This document shows positions 49,259-58,152 of a stretch of 64,000 bases of DNA, one piece after another. The notes below the pieces were generated by a model. The model saw nothing but the letters and a program-made list of their open reading frames with translations, was not told where the DNA came from and searched no databases. A program made the translations under genes and the position numbers. Numbering within the stretch: position 1 is the first letter of the stretch; the number at the start of each line of letters is the position of its first letter. Source of the DNA: JAVJSU01 sp040219275 (GTDB taxonomy: Bacteria; Chloroflexota; Anaerolineae; Aggregatilineales; Phototrophicaceae); NCBI GenBank assembly GCA_040219275.1, contig JAVJSU010000081.1:11388-75387 (forward strand). Direction: 5' to 3'.

Positions 49259-49332
49259 CTTTTAGCCGTTAGCTTTTGGCTTTTAGTTTGAAAAAACAAT
49301 GCTTTTGCTAAAAGCTAAGAGCCAAAAGCTCG
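49259..49332. terminator. AGCTTTT-rich inverted repeat between convergent genes
   Basis: The stretch around 49270-49289 (AGCTTTTGGCTTTTAG) is nearly the reverse complement of 49307-49330. The arms are built from repeats of TTAGC and AGCTTTT. It lies between the stops of the peptidase and the RHS gene and could act as a bidirectional terminator or be a dispersed repeat. Confidence 0.45.
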
Positions 49333-49398
49333 GATAGTCAAGGTATTTTCCCGCAAAACGACTGTCATTCATGATCGTTTGCTTATCCAGAACTGACG

Positions 49399-52300
49399 TT
49401 AATCAGTTAACGTGCCTTCCAGCCCATCGAGATCAAACCAATGCCGATTTCTAGCGAGTTCGTAAACAGGTAAGCCCGTTGTCGGGATCGTTGGTAGGCG
49501 TTGCGCGAGTGCATCGGCGATCCCTAATGTATCGCGGGTGAACCAGTTATTTAGCCATTCCGTGCTGGTTTCTGGTGGAAGTTCTGGCAGTTGCGGCAAG
49601 CTGGCATCCAACGCAGTTGCTAACCATGAAGCGCCTGTTTCTTCAGGGATGCTGAGGATGCTCTCTATGGCGTGCAGTGCAGAAGTTGCGTTTTCCGGCG
49701 AGTCTAATGCCTGCGGTAGCCAGTCAAAAACTGCCTGTGCGCTGTAGGCTGTCCCGATATTCGGCACAGGGACAGACCACGCATCATCCAGCGCGGGTAT
49801 CTCCGGCAACCATGCGAACGGTTGATAGGTGGTATAGGGATCGGCTATCGGGTTGAGCGCGGCGACATAGCCCTGTACACGCTCTAACGGTGTACCAATC
49901 GTCGGCAAGGGCAGTGTGTCTGGATAGATGATGCTGAGTAATTCAGGCAATGTGTCGCTCTGTGGATTACCACCTTGCGCGGGTGCGGTATCCGGCAATA
50001 AACGCAATGCGCCTGCATCATCTATAAACGCTCCCGGTAAATTGTATTGCCGTCTGAGCCATGTCGGTAATTGCAATTCGCGCAACAGGGCTTCCTGTGT
50101 GAGGCGCGTGGTGGCGCTCAGTTCGTCCACCAATGGCATGATCGTCAGGCGCTCCAACGATGGTGAATTTTCAGCCAGAATATCCCGCGCCGTGAATTGT
50201 GTGGTGTTGTCTATTGTGTCGTAGGCATCTGCAAGTACGTATAACCCATCTGCATAGGCGGGGGGACGTGTGCGAACGGGCGGTTGTGATTGACGGGACG
50301 GGTAATTGTAAACGTTGCCGAAGACATCCGGACCGCGTGAATCCCGCTGTAGATAGCGCCCGATTTGTGGCGAATAAGCGCGACCCGATTTTAGGTAAAG
50401 ATTAGTGACTGCATCCCAGATCATATCCGGTTCGACGATTTGCGTATAACTCAGATTGGTCAGCGTTTCGATCTCGCTACACCAATCAATCATGGTGCTC
50501 TGCGCGAGTGGATCAAGCAGGATGAAACGCCCCAGCGGGTCAAGATTCTGTACGGGTTCTCGCAAACCGGATGTGTCGTCTGGATCATTGGGGACGGTTG
50601 CCAGCACACTTTGCCGTCCATCGGTGATAAACCAATCTACATTGTCGCCTTCTGCGCGGAAGAAGCCGGAGCGCCGGAGCGTTTGCCCGTAGACAATCGG
50701 CGTGGTGGAGTCGCCGTCAAAGCGGGCAAGCAAGGTGTTGCTATCGCCGAGATAAGCGAGATATTCGTCGCCGACCTGCACAAGACGGTTGTATATGTCA
50801 TAGCCATAATTTTGTGCGACGCCTTCATTTGCGCCTTCGCCACGCGCCACTTCGATCAAGCGATTCGCCGCATCATAAGTGTAGGTCGCACAGACTTCAT
50901 CGAGCGTAGATTGGTTAAACGTGCCTTCAATGCGGACGCTTTCCAGATTGCCCGCAACATTATAGGTGAAGCGTTGGGTGAATGTCTCGGATTGCTGGGC
51001 TTCGGTAAACGCGTTACCAAAAGTTAGCATAAGTCCGCCGCTGAAAACGACCAGACCCAACAAGACGATGGTTCGGCGACGTATCGGCTTGAAGAATCCA
51101 CCGAGCAGGGGCAACAGCAGGAGTAAGGGCGCACCACTTGCCGAAGAAGGACGGGTGCGACGGATGCTAAAGGTGCGGGCGCGTAGTTGGTTGGCGGCAT
51201 TATAGCCATAGGTAATGCTGATCTGCTCACCACTGCGATATTGGCGGGTTTCGGTTTCCCGTTGTCCCTGCTGGTTATAGGTGAAGGTCAGCAAATAGAG
51301 CAAGTCGCCGCTGGTTCTGCCAGTGATACGCATGTTGAAGGGACGACCATCATTGTCGTAGCCGATCTGTGTGATATAGCCGGTATTATCGCCTTCAAAC
51401 AGGATGGATGATCCCGTTAAGCCACGGCGTTGCACGCCACCCTCAGCATCACCCACATAATCAATCAGCAAGTTGGTCTGGACGTTATAAATGGTGTTGC
51501 GGGTCGTGCCGTTATGATCCAGCAGGAGTTCGATGATCTCGCCATTGCTCCATGCAATGCTGACCGTCAACAGGCGGCGGGTGGCATTATAGCGATAATC
51601 AATGTCGACTTTGACGAGCGGTTCGTCGGCGTTTTCGTCCGATGTTTCTGTGCTTGTGGGCGTATAGGCGATCTGATTGAGCAGACCGTTTTCATTAAGA
51701 CCGAAGTGAATTTCCGCCCCGCTGGTTTCATCCCGAATGGTATAGCCACCGTCAGCATCATAGCGATAGTCTAAGGCGTGGTCACGGGTAACAATGCGAT
51801 CAATCCGCCCATATGCGTCATAGGTATAATCGAGTGCATCATCTGTGCCTGCGCCGATGCTATCAATCTGATCGAGCGCCTCATATTGGATGTCATCGCC
51901 CGTTGACGGGGCAATTGCCAGATTATCAACCAGACTTAAGCCGTCATCACTGCGTCCGATGCTCACGCTATCTTCGCCGGAAATTCCCCACTCGGTAACG
52001 TTGTTGTTGTTCTCACCATAGCGATATTCAACGGTGGTGTCTTCGATAGTCCCGTTGACTGCTGTCTGGAAATTTTGCGCGGTGATTCGTCCTAACGCAT
52101 CGTAATCATAAGTTTCGATCACGAAATCATTGGGATTATTGGAGGTTTCACACTGATCGTAAGTGAGTTCTCTTTCAGCGCGGGTCTGGCAAATGCCGAC
52201 TACGTTGTCGGTGCCATCATAATCAAGCAGGAGGCGGATACCCGTCGGTCCGGTGATATGGATGAGTCGGTTCAGGCTGTCATAGCTATAGTTGAACGTT

Positions 52301-55300
52301 TGCCCACGCAGATTTTGATAATTAGAGAGATTGCCCACGTCGTCATAGGCGAAGGAGGCAATATTGGCTTCTGGATCAATATAGCGGATCGGGCGGTTTT
52401 CAGCATCATAAACGAATTGTTCGGTAGTGCGCCAGACGATCTCATCTCCACCCGTAACACAGGTTTCGTTAGGGGCTAAAGTCGCCGTGTTTTCCGCTGT
52501 GACGAGACAGGTCTCGGTGCGAATTTCATCAAGCAGACCGTTAGCGTTATAGAGGTAGGTGGTGCGCTGTCCGGGGGCATCTAATGTGATGGTTGGCGGA
52601 CGAACACCCTCCACACCCGGCGAATAGGTGATGGTGCGCTCTGTTTCTTCGCCATCTGTGCGGGCGGAAAGTGTTAACGCGCCATTTGTCTCTCGATAAT
52701 TATAGGCTGTGGTGAGGTCACTTTCAGGGTCTTGCCTGCTGACCAGTTGATTGAGGGCATCATAACCGAGTGTGTAGACGTTATCGAAGCCATCGGTAAC
52801 GCTGACGGTCTGTGCGCCTGCACTATACGCGAGTGTCCATAAGCGGTGTTCGTCGCTTCCCATTGAGCCACTCATGACCTGATTTAAGCGCCCGAAAGGA
52901 TCGTAAAAGAAGCTCAGAATGTCCTGTGACTCTGGCGTGGTGGCGATGCTTGCCAATTGGTCGTAAGCCGTGCGCTCAAGTGTGCGTTCCCAATCGTCAA
53001 GTCCGTCCAGACTAAATGTGACGGTGTAGGGATCGCTATACTCCAGATTGAGCGTGCGGGTAGGGGTTTGGCGCACCAGCGATTGTAGCCATTCGGTCAG
53101 ATTCCCTGCCGTGTCATAGTGAATTTCGTGGGAACGGGTGATATTCCCCTCTGTGCCAAATGAATCATCAATCCGCCAGAGTGCGTCGAAACTATCAAAT
53201 GTGTAGATGATGCGGTTACCACGTCCGTCGGTATAGGCGAGTTGGCGGTTATTATCATCCCAATTGAAGCGCAGGGTGTTGCCGGTTGGACCGATGATTC
53301 CGGTGATGCGCGATAGATCGGCAGGGTCTTCATAGAGATAAGTAGTAGTGCTACCCAGCGGTGAAATCACTGTGGTGAGTTGTCCGGTACTGTTGTAGCC
53401 GTAAATGACTGCATTGCCAGTGTTTACGTCCTGCGCGACAGTCAGTTGCCCGAAATTATTATAGGCGTAACGCGTGCCACGTTGTAAATTATCGACAGCT
53501 GAAGTGACCAGACTATTGACGTTATAGGTATAGGTGATGGAGGCTTCAGGATAATCGGTGAACATGCCGTTATCATTGCCTGTCGTCTCAAGATGCAATA
53601 AGCGTCCGAGTGTGTCGTAATCATAGACGCGCCGGATGCCCGCCTCGTCCACCCATTCGCGCAAGTCGCCCGCGCTGTTATAGCCCAATGCCCACGTAAA
53701 TTCCTGCCCGGAAAGCGCCTCCCGTGTGGTAACGGTCACCTGCCAGCCATTTTCGGCTGTTTCATACATATAATCCCGTGTGCCGGACGCATCCTGTGTG
53801 AATATCACCCGCCCACGCGCATCAACTTCGGTGATCCGGCTGTTTTCGGTAAGCTGGCATCCTTCATCGAAAGCCAGCGTGATGTGCGTCTGGCGATGTC
53901 CACCATCAAGCGCGGTATAACACACATAATAGGTGTTGCCCGCGCCGTCTTGAAGGGTGACGGGGCGACCTTGAAAATCATACGTGGCATTGATGCGCGG
54001 ATAAGACACAGTTGTACCGCTTGTCAGGCGAATATCAGCCTGTGTGACATCAATGCGGGTGGGTAAGCCTTCGTTAAATTGACTCCATGTGAGTTCACTG
54101 ACACCGACAGCGGGTGCGCGTAACACTTCTGTCGGGGCGCGGTTGGCATCTGTGAGGTCTAAAAATTCCCATGTTTGAACAATCGGTGGAGTGTTGTTAT
54201 TCACTGCGGGAATTGTGCGCGATGCAAACCGCAAACGCCACGAGAGATCAAACAAATATTGACTGCTGGTTGTCGGTTCGTTGTTGATATAGTCTTGCTG
54301 GTCGATCCTTAAACCGTAGGGCAGGGCGCGACTATATGCCTGAAAGTTGTCCGTCATGTAGCTATAACGGGAGATGTTCCTGAATTCGTCCTCGACTTGC
54401 TGAATACGTTCCAGCGCATCATACACATAGACCTGTTGTTGTGTACCGCCCGGTTCGGTGACGATAATTTGGTAGCCGTTAATCGTATTTGGCGCACGGT
54501 TGATGTTGGTGTCGCCCGTTGATGGGAGGACGCGAGCCGTTTGTAAGATGCCATCTGCTTCAAAATCGAACAGACGATAAATATAATCATAGCGTGTGAT
54601 GAGCGGAGTTTCGTTGAGCGTCAACGCGCCGTCTGTTTCTGTAACCTCGCCTAACCATCGGGTTTCTGCACGTAATCTGCCAATCGCATCATAAGTGTAG
54701 GTTGTCCGGCGCAGATAGTCGCCTTCGACGCGTGCATCCGCCCCGCGCATCAGTCGGTTTTCGACCAATTCCCCGCGCTGATTAAAGCGTAAACGGGTGA
54801 TCCCGCCGCCGGGGTCGTTCATCATAATATCGGTCACGGTTTCGCCATCGTCAGATTGTGGCGCGGGATAGTTAAAAGTATATGCGCCATCTTCGGCGGG
54901 ATCATCAATCATGATAAGTCTACCAAAGGCATCGTAGAGATAACGCACCGTATTGTAGGAAGTTTCCGGCGCATCCACCAGATGATGCGACACTGCGTTG
55001 ACCAAGCCAAGTGTCCCGTCATAGTCATACGTGATGACACTATTATCATCTTCACTGATGACACTTTCAACGCGATTTTCCGCATTGAGCAGGGTGGTAT
55101 ATGCGCCACCTTGCCGATCTGTATAGGTGAAGCCGTCTGCGTTGTAAACGATGGCAATGGTAGAGCCATCAGCAAAAGTGAGGTTTTGTTGATTCTCGTT
55201 GTTGCTGAACGCGGCGGAAAATGTGGGATACCCGCCGGAAACCCCGCTGATTGTGCCGTCCGGCGTATAGGTGTAGCGGATGGTGTTGCGCCCGCGGTCA

Positions 55301-58152
55301 TCGGTCATCGTCCGCAGTAATTCACCGGATAAAAGTCCGTTAACCCACTCATAGCTGATGGGGCGGGATTCTAGATTTTCCGAGGGTGGGGCGTTGCTGG
55401 CTAGTGGGCTGGTCTGGGAGACAAGCGTGTAACTGTCGTTTATCAATTGTAGATTATTGCCCCGCACCAATTGATACGTGTAGGTGCGCTCCGCAAATTC
55501 ATCGCCTGCTATGCTGACCTGCCGACGTTCCGGTAAATTGATGGCATTATTGATGATGGTGAAGTTCGTGCGTGCACGCCAGATCATCGGCGAGGCATCG
55601 GATTGTTCGATGATGGCATTGACGAAGCCGTTGTCATCATGACGATACATCATCTGTTGGGCAATGGGTGCGCGGGGATCATCATGCTGATTGAGTACCG
55701 CGTTCTCATCGTAGCCGTAGGTGGCTTGCTGGCAATCTGCATACTCGACGTTGGTCAGCAAATCATCATCATAATCGTAGATTGTGATAAACGCGTCTTC
55801 AGCTTCACAACAGGTTGCGATAGAGTCGGTTAAATCACGCAGAACCGCCCGCTCGACGTGATGCGCTTCATTATAGTAAAGCTCAAGTTGACGGGTTTCC
55901 GGCGCATCGCTGATGATGACAGGGCGCTCGCCGATGCTACCGGGACCGTTCAATGTGTTGCGCGGATAATCAACCGAAACAACCCGCCCCTGTGCTGGAT
56001 ATCCGTAGGTGCGTAAACGTCCGGCGGGATCGAAGACATAGGTTAATCCATCCGGTTGGGTCAGTGTCCAATCACCATAAACACTGCTACGTTGTAATCT
56101 CCAACCGGGCATCGTTAGCGCGGTGAGCGTTTGTGCGCCCCCGCTATAATTGCGATTATTGGCGAGAAAGGTGTGCTGAGAACCGCTCGGAGTGGTAAAT
56201 GTGACGATTCCCTGTGGTGACCAGATGAGATTGAGGCTGACCGGATAGGTGGCTACGGCGTTCTGGTCGATGCGCCGTGATCCGATTGATGTGTCAAACG
56301 CTACATTGTAATCCAGCAGAAATAAGCCCGTCCAACCCGCACCAAATGGACCATCAACGGCGGAAAATAAGCTGTTGTAATTGCGGTTGAGCGTGACATC
56401 AATCAACCCGCCAAAGGCTTGTAAATCGGTAATGGAAAGCCATAAATTCCCGTTTGCAGGATTGGGATACCCGTTCGGCGGGCAATTGGCTTCCGGTAAC
56501 ATCGTATTGACGGGATAGCACTCGCCACCTGTGTTATTAAGCGCGTGGGGAATGTAGCCGGTTTCGCCCGCTACCGCGAGACTACTATAAGGAAAGGTGG
56601 TTGCGGGTGTGATAAGTTCAACAAAGCCGTTTTCCTGTCCTAACCATAAATTCTGCGCGGCATTATCAAAAATGGTGTAGACATTACCGCCAATAATTTC
56701 CAGCCGATCCAGATCAATTAATTCACGGCTGACCGTGCCGCGAGTGTCATCAAAATTGAACATGCCGAGCGTATTGGTGAGCGTGAAGCTGTTTAAATCC
56801 ACCCAATCAATCAGCAACGTTGAGCCGCGTCCTAATAAGGAAACGGACAAGGGTGTTGTGGGTACGACAATGGGGTTATCGTCCACCCGCCGTATATCCA
56901 TGCGGGTCGCTTCTAAATGCAGACTTCTCCCGTCGATTAATTCAAGGTTGAACATGCCTTCCACTAGCGAAAGCTGAGAGGCGGGTTGTACGCCGCGCCA
57001 ATTAAGGTCAATTTCGTAGCGGGTTGCCACTGAGGCGGGGTTGGGCGCGACGAGGCGAATATCAAATTCATCGGGTTGGGTGCGGTCTGTGCGGAAGGTG
57101 ACGGTGCGCTGTTGAGGGATAATCGGGCTGATGAAGCGCGTGCCGTCATTGAGCATAAATCCGGCGCAATTTTCAGTGATCCACACGCCCTGCATAATAT
57201 CCCAATTGAGCTGGATATTCGTGCCGTCTTCACTCTGAATCGCAGTAAGGTTACCCGCATTGTCGCCGAAAAATGTGCGGTAATCGTAATTTTGAACGTA
57301 GAGGATACGGCTTTGATTGGTCTCCGGCGCAGTGCCTTTAATGACTAGATCGCCGCCCAAAAGTTGAACTTCATCATAGATAGTGTTCAGCAGAAAACCG
57401 CTACCCACGATGCCATATTCTGCGCGGGTGCTGGAGAAATTTAGGCTACTGACGTTAAAGACCGCGTTGGGATGGGTGTATAAATCCGTTTGCAGATCAA
57501 TAAACTGATAGCCATTTCCTGCTGGAATAATCGGCGCGGGGCTGACTGAACGGTTGGTGGTTTCGTCACGGACATCGGTTCTGGGTTCGGGCGGTGTGGC
57601 ATATTGTCTGCCGGAACTTAAGGAGGCATTGATGCTATACGTACCGTTTAAATCTTCGTCAGTCGATGCGGAAAGTGCCGCCTGCCGGACGACCAGTGTA
57701 TAGATACCATCCCGCCTGAGTGAATAGCTTGTTTCACTATCCCCGGTTGATTGATACTCTGACTGCCCATTATCCGCGCTTACTTTATCCATGCCTAGAA
57801 ATAGTGCGAATTCTAGCTGAACAGCATCACTATTTGAATTGAAGCGTAGGGTAAGGATGTCTGTCTGATTGCTCTGACTGGCGAAATTAAATGACCATAA
57901 ATCCGCATACCACGCGTTGGAGATGCTCCCCGTTGTGGTTCCGCCAATGTTTAATGTGCCACCGCCCACGCCGAGATCATAGGGGCTGACGGTGCGATCC
58001 ATCAAAAATTGCAGATCAGGGCAAACATTTTGCGTGACGGTGGGTATGTTAATTTCCTGCCCATTGAGCGATAACACAGAGGTCATCATGAGCAGGTAGA
58101 TCGCCACTATCAACAGGATAGCGCGGAAGTGTGTGCGTAATAGTCTAATCAT
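49399..58152 (-). CDS. RHS/YD-repeat protein with atypical core
   Basis: 2,917 residues. A hydrophobic signal/anchor (about 10-30) is followed by a prepeptidase-like beta-domain (to about 190), a region of Ig-like strands, then from about 570 an RHS module start (L-W-L-S-I-T-D, L-N-R-N-Y-N-S-L, G-A-G-W) and dozens of Y-D repeats (Y-D-x-x-G-R-L, Y-x-Y-D). Residues about 2339-2385 hold two hydrophobic stretches split by K-P-I-R-R-R. The core at about 2590-2620 reads L-Y-L-K-S-G-R-A-Y-S-P-Q-I-G-R-Y-L-Q-R-D, but the usual D-P-x-G is D-S-R-G and the N-N-P-x-x-x-x-D-P-x-G cleavage segment is missing. The C-terminal 300 residues show no known toxin motif. Overlaps the kinase gene by 8 bp. Confidence 0.88.
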   Translation of the reverse strand: MIRLLRTHFRAILLIVAIYLLMMTSVLSLNGQEINIPTVTQNVCPDLQFLMDRTVSPYDLGVGGGTLNIGGTTTGSISNAWYADLWSFNFASQSNQTDILTLRFNSNSDAVQLEFALFLGMDKVSADNGQSEYQSTGDSETSYSLRRDGIYTLVVRQAALSASTDEDLNGTYSINASLSSGRQYATPPEPRTDVRDETTNRSVSPAPIIPAGNGYQFIDLQTDLYTHPNAVFNVSSLNFSSTRAEYGIVGSGFLLNTIYDEVQLLGGDLVIKGTAPETNQSRILYVQNYDYRTFFGDNAGNLTAIQSEDGTNIQLNWDIMQGVWITENCAGFMLNDGTRFISPIIPQQRTVTFRTDRTQPDEFDIRLVAPNPASVATRYEIDLNWRGVQPASQLSLVEGMFNLELIDGRSLHLEATRMDIRRVDDNPIVVPTTPLSVSLLGRGSTLLIDWVDLNSFTLTNTLGMFNFDDTRGTVSRELIDLDRLEIIGGNVYTIFDNAAQNLWLGQENGFVELITPATTFPYSSLAVAGETGYIPHALNNTGGECYPVNTMLPEANCPPNGYPNPANGNLWLSITDLQAFGGLIDVTLNRNYNSLFSAVDGPFGAGWTGLFLLDYNVAFDTSIGSRRIDQNAVATYPVSLNLIWSPQGIVTFTTPSGSQHTFLANNRNYSGGAQTLTALTMPGWRLQRSSVYGDWTLTQPDGLTYVFDPAGRLRTYGYPAQGRVVSVDYPRNTLNGPGSIGERPVIISDAPETRQLELYYNEAHHVERAVLRDLTDSIATCCEAEDAFITIYDYDDDLLTNVEYADCQQATYGYDENAVLNQHDDPRAPIAQQMMYRHDDNGFVNAIIEQSDASPMIWRARTNFTIINNAINLPERRQVSIAGDEFAERTYTYQLVRGNNLQLINDSYTLVSQTSPLASNAPPSENLESRPISYEWVNGLLSGELLRTMTDDRGRNTIRYTYTPDGTISGVSGGYPTFSAAFSNNENQQNLTFADGSTIAIVYNADGFTYTDRQGGAYTTLLNAENRVESVISEDDNSVITYDYDGTLGLVNAVSHHLVDAPETSYNTVRYLYDAFGRLIMIDDPAEDGAYTFNYPAPQSDDGETVTDIMMNDPGGGITRLRFNQRGELVENRLMRGADARVEGDYLRRTTYTYDAIGRLRAETRWLGEVTETDGALTLNETPLITRYDYIYRLFDFEADGILQTARVLPSTGDTNINRAPNTINGYQIIVTEPGGTQQQVYVYDALERIQQVEDEFRNISRYSYMTDNFQAYSRALPYGLRIDQQDYINNEPTTSSQYLFDLSWRLRFASRTIPAVNNNTPPIVQTWEFLDLTDANRAPTEVLRAPAVGVSELTWSQFNEGLPTRIDVTQADIRLTSGTTVSYPRINATYDFQGRPVTLQDGAGNTYYVCYTALDGGHRQTHITLAFDEGCQLTENSRITEVDARGRVIFTQDASGTRDYMYETAENGWQVTVTTREALSGQEFTWALGYNSAGDLREWVDEAGIRRVYDYDTLGRLLHLETTGNDNGMFTDYPEASITYTYNVNSLVTSAVDNLQRGTRYAYNNFGQLTVAQDVNTGNAVIYGYNSTGQLTTVISPLGSTTTYLYEDPADLSRITGIIGPTGNTLRFNWDDNNRQLAYTDGRGNRIIYTFDSFDALWRIDDSFGTEGNITRSHEIHYDTAGNLTEWLQSLVRQTPTRTLNLEYSDPYTVTFSLDGLDDWERTLERTAYDQLASIATTPESQDILSFFYDPFGRLNQVMSGSMGSDEHRLWTLAYSAGAQTVSVTDGFDNVYTLGYDALNQLVSRQDPESDLTTAYNYRETNGALTLSARTDGEETERTITYSPGVEGVRPPTITLDAPGQRTTYLYNANGLLDEIRTETCLVTAENTATLAPNETCVTGGDEIVWRTTEQFVYDAENRPIRYIDPEANIASFAYDDVGNLSNYQNLRGQTFNYSYDSLNRLIHITGPTGIRLLLDYDGTDNVVGICQTRAERELTYDQCETSNNPNDFVIETYDYDALGRITAQNFQTAVNGTIEDTTVEYRYGENNNNVTEWGISGEDSVSIGRSDDGLSLVDNLAIAPSTGDDIQYEALDQIDSIGAGTDDALDYTYDAYGRIDRIVTRDHALDYRYDADGGYTIRDETSGAEIHFGLNENGLLNQIAYTPTSTETSDENADEPLVKVDIDYRYNATRRLLTVSIAWSNGEIIELLLDHNGTTRNTIYNVQTNLLIDYVGDAEGGVQRRGLTGSSILFEGDNTGYITQIGYDNDGRPFNMRITGRTSGDLLYLLTFTYNQQGQRETETRQYRSGEQISITYGYNAANQLRARTFSIRRTRPSSASGAPLLLLLPLLGGFFKPIRRRTIVLLGLVVFSGGLMLTFGNAFTEAQQSETFTQRFTYNVAGNLESVRIEGTFNQSTLDEVCATYTYDAANRLIEVARGEGANEGVAQNYGYDIYNRLVQVGDEYLAYLGDSNTLLARFDGDSTTPIVYGQTLRRSGFFRAEGDNVDWFITDGRQSVLATVPNDPDDTSGLREPVQNLDPLGRFILLDPLAQSTMIDWCSEIETLTNLSYTQIVEPDMIWDAVTNLYLKSGRAYSPQIGRYLQRDSRGPDVFGNVYNYPSRQSQPPVRTRPPAYADGLYVLADAYDTIDNTTQFTARDILAENSPSLERLTIMPLVDELSATTRLTQEALLRELQLPTWLRRQYNLPGAFIDDAGALRLLPDTAPAQGGNPQSDTLPELLSIIYPDTLPLPTIGTPLERVQGYVAALNPIADPYTTYQPFAWLPEIPALDDAWSVPVPNIGTAYSAQAVFDWLPQALDSPENATSALHAIESILSIPEETGASWLATALDASLPQLPELPPETSTEWLNNWFTRDTLGIADALAQRLPTIPTTGLPVYELARNRHWFDLDGLEGTLTD

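Noticed and set aside
49399..58152. Polymorphic toxin with immunity gene
   Set aside because: The core cleavage motif is missing, no toxin motif is visible at the C-terminus and no small gene lies downstream on the same strand.
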